Assembly (NCBI RefSeq): GCF_018691265.1
Contig: NW_024881322.1
Span: 8,855,989 to 8,919,988, forward strand
DNA length: 64,000 nucleotides
Source of the DNA: Tyto alba
Lineage: Eukaryota; Chordata; Aves; Strigiformes; Tytonidae
Direction: 5' to 3'
The position numbers and the translations under genes were made by a program. Shown here piece by piece: positions 60,578 to 64,000 of this stretch. The notes under the pieces are model-generated. The model saw nothing but the letters and a program-made list of their open reading frames with translations. It made no database searches and had not been told where the DNA came from. Positions within the stretch are counted from its first letter, which is position 1. Each line of letters begins with the position of its first letter.

Positions 60578-63500
60578 ACTTGAGTGGGGGATGCAGTGTC
60601 TCTTAAAGGCTGCTGTTAAGAATGCACCAGATGAATCATTCAGTAGTGAATGCTGTTGAATGACATGAGAAGTGTATTCATTCCTCTCCAGAAACAAACA
60701 TCACTCTTACAATATGTGAATGTACGAAAAAGATGAAAGAGGTGCTGAAGTTCATCTTTCCTTCAGATTTCCATGCCTGTTGTCATTGCTTAATTTCATG
60801 CTGTGTGCCATGTGTCACTTTACTGTTGTGGCACATTGTACAAGTTAAGTTAAAGCTCTTAAAAAGTCTGACAAGGACTACCCTGCCATTCCTTCTGGAG
60901 CTCAGGACCAGAGATCCCTTTCAGCTGGAAAGATGTAGGTAGTTGTGTCATTTCACAGTATGTTAGGTGAAAGGGGGATAAGTTCAGAGAATAGTTTGAT
61001 ATATGTGAGAATGTTAGTGCTTTGACACAGTGCCAGTGGAATCAGTGAAATTACAACAGGTTTCCACCCCTATTAAGGAAAAAGTTGATCTGTACTTCTA
61101 CAATTAATTAATAAGGGTCTCATTCAATATGCTGCTGATACTTTTTTTTTTTTTTCCCTTGATAAGACAGTACTTTCTTATCTAGGATTTCAAGGATGAA
61201 AATTCTTTCTTTTTCCTCTTTTTTTTTTTTTTCCCTCACCATGTTAGACTGCTAAAATGCTCTTGAAAAAAATCAGAAGTGACAACTAAAATATTTTTAA
61301 CAACTTTCTCTTTATCTCCTTTGTTCTTTCCACAGTTAGGGCTATAAATCTGAACAATGTCATGGGAGCAGTATTTTATATTGGTAAAAGTGACAATTAA
61401 TTCAATTAAGTCCCCAGGCAGAAAAATGTTCCTTATTAGGGGAGATTGAGTAAATTACAATAATTAGGAAACCATGGATAGTCATGCATGCTCATCCATT
61501 GCTAAAGGAAACTTGATTCTGTTAGCTGAGAGCTTCTCATTAGACTTGCACTCCTCTGTTGGATGTCTAGCTCTGGCATATATAGCATGAACTTTGCAAG
61601 GAGGTTCACTGATTTCACATCAATTACTAGCTGTTGATAGGCATGGAAATGTTTTGACTCTGGAGACAAGTGACAGCTGGTGCTGCTGCAGGAAAGGAGG
61701 GATAAAGCACCTGCTTTGATGAATATAGTGCAGTGAAGACAGGGCTCCCTGCCAGCTACTTCAGCTCTCGGTAAAAGCTCATGTGTGGAAGCTGCTGCTG
61801 ATACCTGCTGACTTGGCTGGCTGTCCTCCACCAGCCCTGCCCAGGTTGTGGCCACGTCCTTGCCCCTTCCAGCAAGCCAAGCAGCATCTCCTTCCTATTC
61901 ACAAGGGTCTGGGTAAGTAGCTGAAGCAATAAAAGTTTAAGCTTGGAATAGACTGAATGGATTAAAAACCAGAGCTCAGTGCTCAAAATGTAGCTACAAA
62001 TGGGGGTTTGGTCTTTTGTTGGGATTTTCAAACGTGGTGTAGCCCACAGTTGAATGGCTACCACACAGGCTGACTCCAGAGCTTGCATGCCAGGATTCAG
62101 ACAGGGCACACAAGCTATTTCTGCTTGGGAAATCCAGGTGTAACCTAACTTACCAAAGTGGTCATGGGGAATCATCATCTAAGCCAATACATGGAGACAA
62201 GGGAATGACACTCACCCAGTACCTGGAGCAGTTTCTGTGTTAATGACTTCTTAAAGATTTTACCCAATGACAACTGTGTAGGGTATGTTACGTGCCACTT
62301 GAACTGTGGGAGCATGTGTTGGTTTCTTCTTTTCCCCCCATGCATCAAAAGGGCCGCCTGTACCGCCTAAGGTAGTGTCTGTGTTACACTGTGGTGGCAA
62401 TGTCACAAAAGTAAAATAACACGCCTTAGAGCATTTCAGTGCTACAGAGTCCTCTTATAGGCTGAGCTGTGAGTGCTGCCCTGCTCCCCTTTTCAGAAGC
62501 ATTTGAGTTTCTGTCTATTCCTCTTCAGAGTTTAACAACTAAATCCCATATCGCTTCAGATTAGAAAGCATTTTCCCAGTTCAATTAGGTTTCTTTTTTT
62601 TTTTTTTTTTTCTTTTTGGCTGGGAAATGGAGCATTTCATCCACTTGGAGGAATGCACATTTCCCTTCTGGAAGTCATTACTGTAGCTCCTTGGCCAGCT
62701 GCTCACCAAGGCTTTGCCCATGAAGTCTGCTTTGGGGCCACAGCCATGCGTGCTAACCGGGCTGGCTCTCGGCGTGCGGAGTTGCAGCCTTCGGGACAGG
62801 ATTGGGTGCACCGGTGCATCACTCAGCACTCAGGACCAGCTGGTGCTTCCCACAGCAAAGGCACTGGCTCATCCCCACTACGTTCAGGTCTTGCTGCTGT
62901 GTTATGGTAAACAGTCCCCGAAAGCCCAGACTGTATTTCTCCCCAGGTGACTTTATGTGAGGCATCCAGGTAGGTTACTGTCTTAAACCACAAGGAGTCC
63001 TGTTGGATGTGTCAGCACCAAATTCAGAACAGATGTGCAAATTGGTATTAATTACAGCTTCAACTTTCGGGGCCAAAGGAGACTTCATTACATCCCTTTA
63101 CAATCTCCTCCATGTGCATTTAATCTATGTGTAAAAGGGCTCTAAGCAAGTGTCAACTGCCCTCTGCCAAGTACAGTAATCTGAAAAGAACAGAGATCAG
63201 CTGAACACCTGTGGCCTTCCTCCACTTTAGGACCTTTTTATCTCTATGAACCTGGCAAGGTGCAAACCAGAAACTTGACAGGAGAGAAGTTGAAGCCTCA
63301 GAATAGGTTTTCCCCCACTGTCCACAGGGTTGGGAGGCTTTGTCAGGGCTGGAGGAAATTTCCCCCCTTGCCAGGCCCCCAACAGCCCCAAAGCTTCCCC
63401 CAATGGTAGGACCATGTGCTCATCCCTAGAGAGGATTGAGGACTCAACTCTTTTTTTAAGAGGTCTGCTGAGAAACAGGATGCTCTACTTTTATGCAATA

Positions 63501-64000
63501 AATGTTGGAGTGCTCAGAAGGAGAGAAGTCCCAGCTGCTGTTCTTTTCTCGGTGAAACTGTATTCCAGCCATCATCTCCTGCCTCCCAGGAGAGCAGTCT
63601 GGCTTCCATCATCTAGTACATTTTTTTATTTTGTTTTCTGATGTCTAGAGTTGAACCCTCACCTGTGAAGCAGGATGCAGAGGTTTTGTCGTTTGCACCC
63701 GAGGTTGTTTGGGAACTCCAATCTCTCCCTGCCAGGTGGGAACCCCAGGCACTGGTGCACATGTTGACATCCCCCACCCTCTGGCCCCATGAGCCCTGGT
63801 CCCTGCGCCATGCAGCATCACCCCAGCAGCGGTGCTGAAGTGATAGAGCTCTCAGGAGGGACGATGTGCACATCAAATTCACCATGAGTGATTTTAGACA
63901 TATAACCTAAATTCCCAGTTTCTTTCAGGAAGGACTGTTTGAGTCTCTACTTGACTGTCCTCCCCCCACACATGGAACCTAATGCTCTTTACAAAGGTCA

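Larger units (their letters stand above)
59295..64000. other. Unique AT-rich sequence with simple repeats, no gene recognised
   Basis: No gene or transposon recognised. It holds a perfect 13 bp tandem duplication (60065-60090, attcttttaaggt twice), T-rich and GTTT-type repeats (60480-60577), a T-rich stretch at about 62593-62612 and a modest CpG pocket at about 62750-62820. The 135-140 codon minus-strand frames at 59887-60294 and 61756-62178 have no recognisable product. Confidence 0.4.

Noticed and set aside
1..64000. tRNA, rRNA, CRISPR, operon, phage or plasmid features
   Set aside because: No tRNA box B-like sequence with a matching cloverleaf, no regularly spaced repeats, and no long adjacent reading frames with ribosome-binding sites; the sequence is vertebrate in character throughout.

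Overview
The window looks like bird nuclear DNA from a gene-poor part of a large chromosome: AT-leaning, intron- or intergenic-like sequence with no bacterial or viral gene organisation. The bird assignment rests on the repeats. There are three fragments of CR1, the main avian LINE, all on the minus strand. A fourth LINE fragment on the plus strand keeps a readable endonuclease motif. There is also a truncated long terminal repeat of a type common in birds. Remnants of older palindromic amniote repeats also occur. I do not recognise any protein-coding gene, and no RNA gene is visible.

Layout. 0-1 kb: a strong splice-acceptor-like site, then an 0.8 kb CR1 remnant. 1-9 kb: unique AT-rich sequence with long T tracts. 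9.26-9.44 kb: a compact inverted-repeat element (arms of about 50 bp around an 81 bp centre) that looks like a non-autonomous DNA transposon (MITE). 10-27 kb: mostly unique sequence with two CpG clusters (about 12.3 and 24.5 kb), an ancient repeat remnant (18.9 kb), a possible old LINE copy (21.8 kb) and a G-rich block with a G-quadruplex motif (26.5 kb). 27-36 kb: unique. 36.3-36.85 kb: truncated retroviral LTR. 37-53 kb: unique AT-rich sequence with an old CR1 copy (42.0-42.4 kb), a 40 bp alternating purine/pyrimidine tract (42.6 kb), a palindromic amniote repeat (43.0 kb) and a possible decayed coding stretch (49.7-50.3 kb). 53.7 kb: a short CR1 3' end with its terminal pentamer repeat. 55.4 kb: a dense CpG cluster. 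57.8-58.3 kb: a plus-strand LINE fragment containing a run of 17 C. 58.3-64 kb: unique sequence with a further CpG-richer pocket.

Several short plus-strand segments are bounded by good acceptor and donor sites and have an open frame (27.6, 23.3, 17.2, 38.4, 45.5, 59.2, 14.5 and 2.7 kb). They could be exons of one long-intron gene or of a long non-coding RNA, but pseudo-exons of this kind are common in vertebrate DNA and I cannot confirm any of them. The best candidates for something undescribed are the 9.3 kb inverted-repeat element and this scattered exon series.
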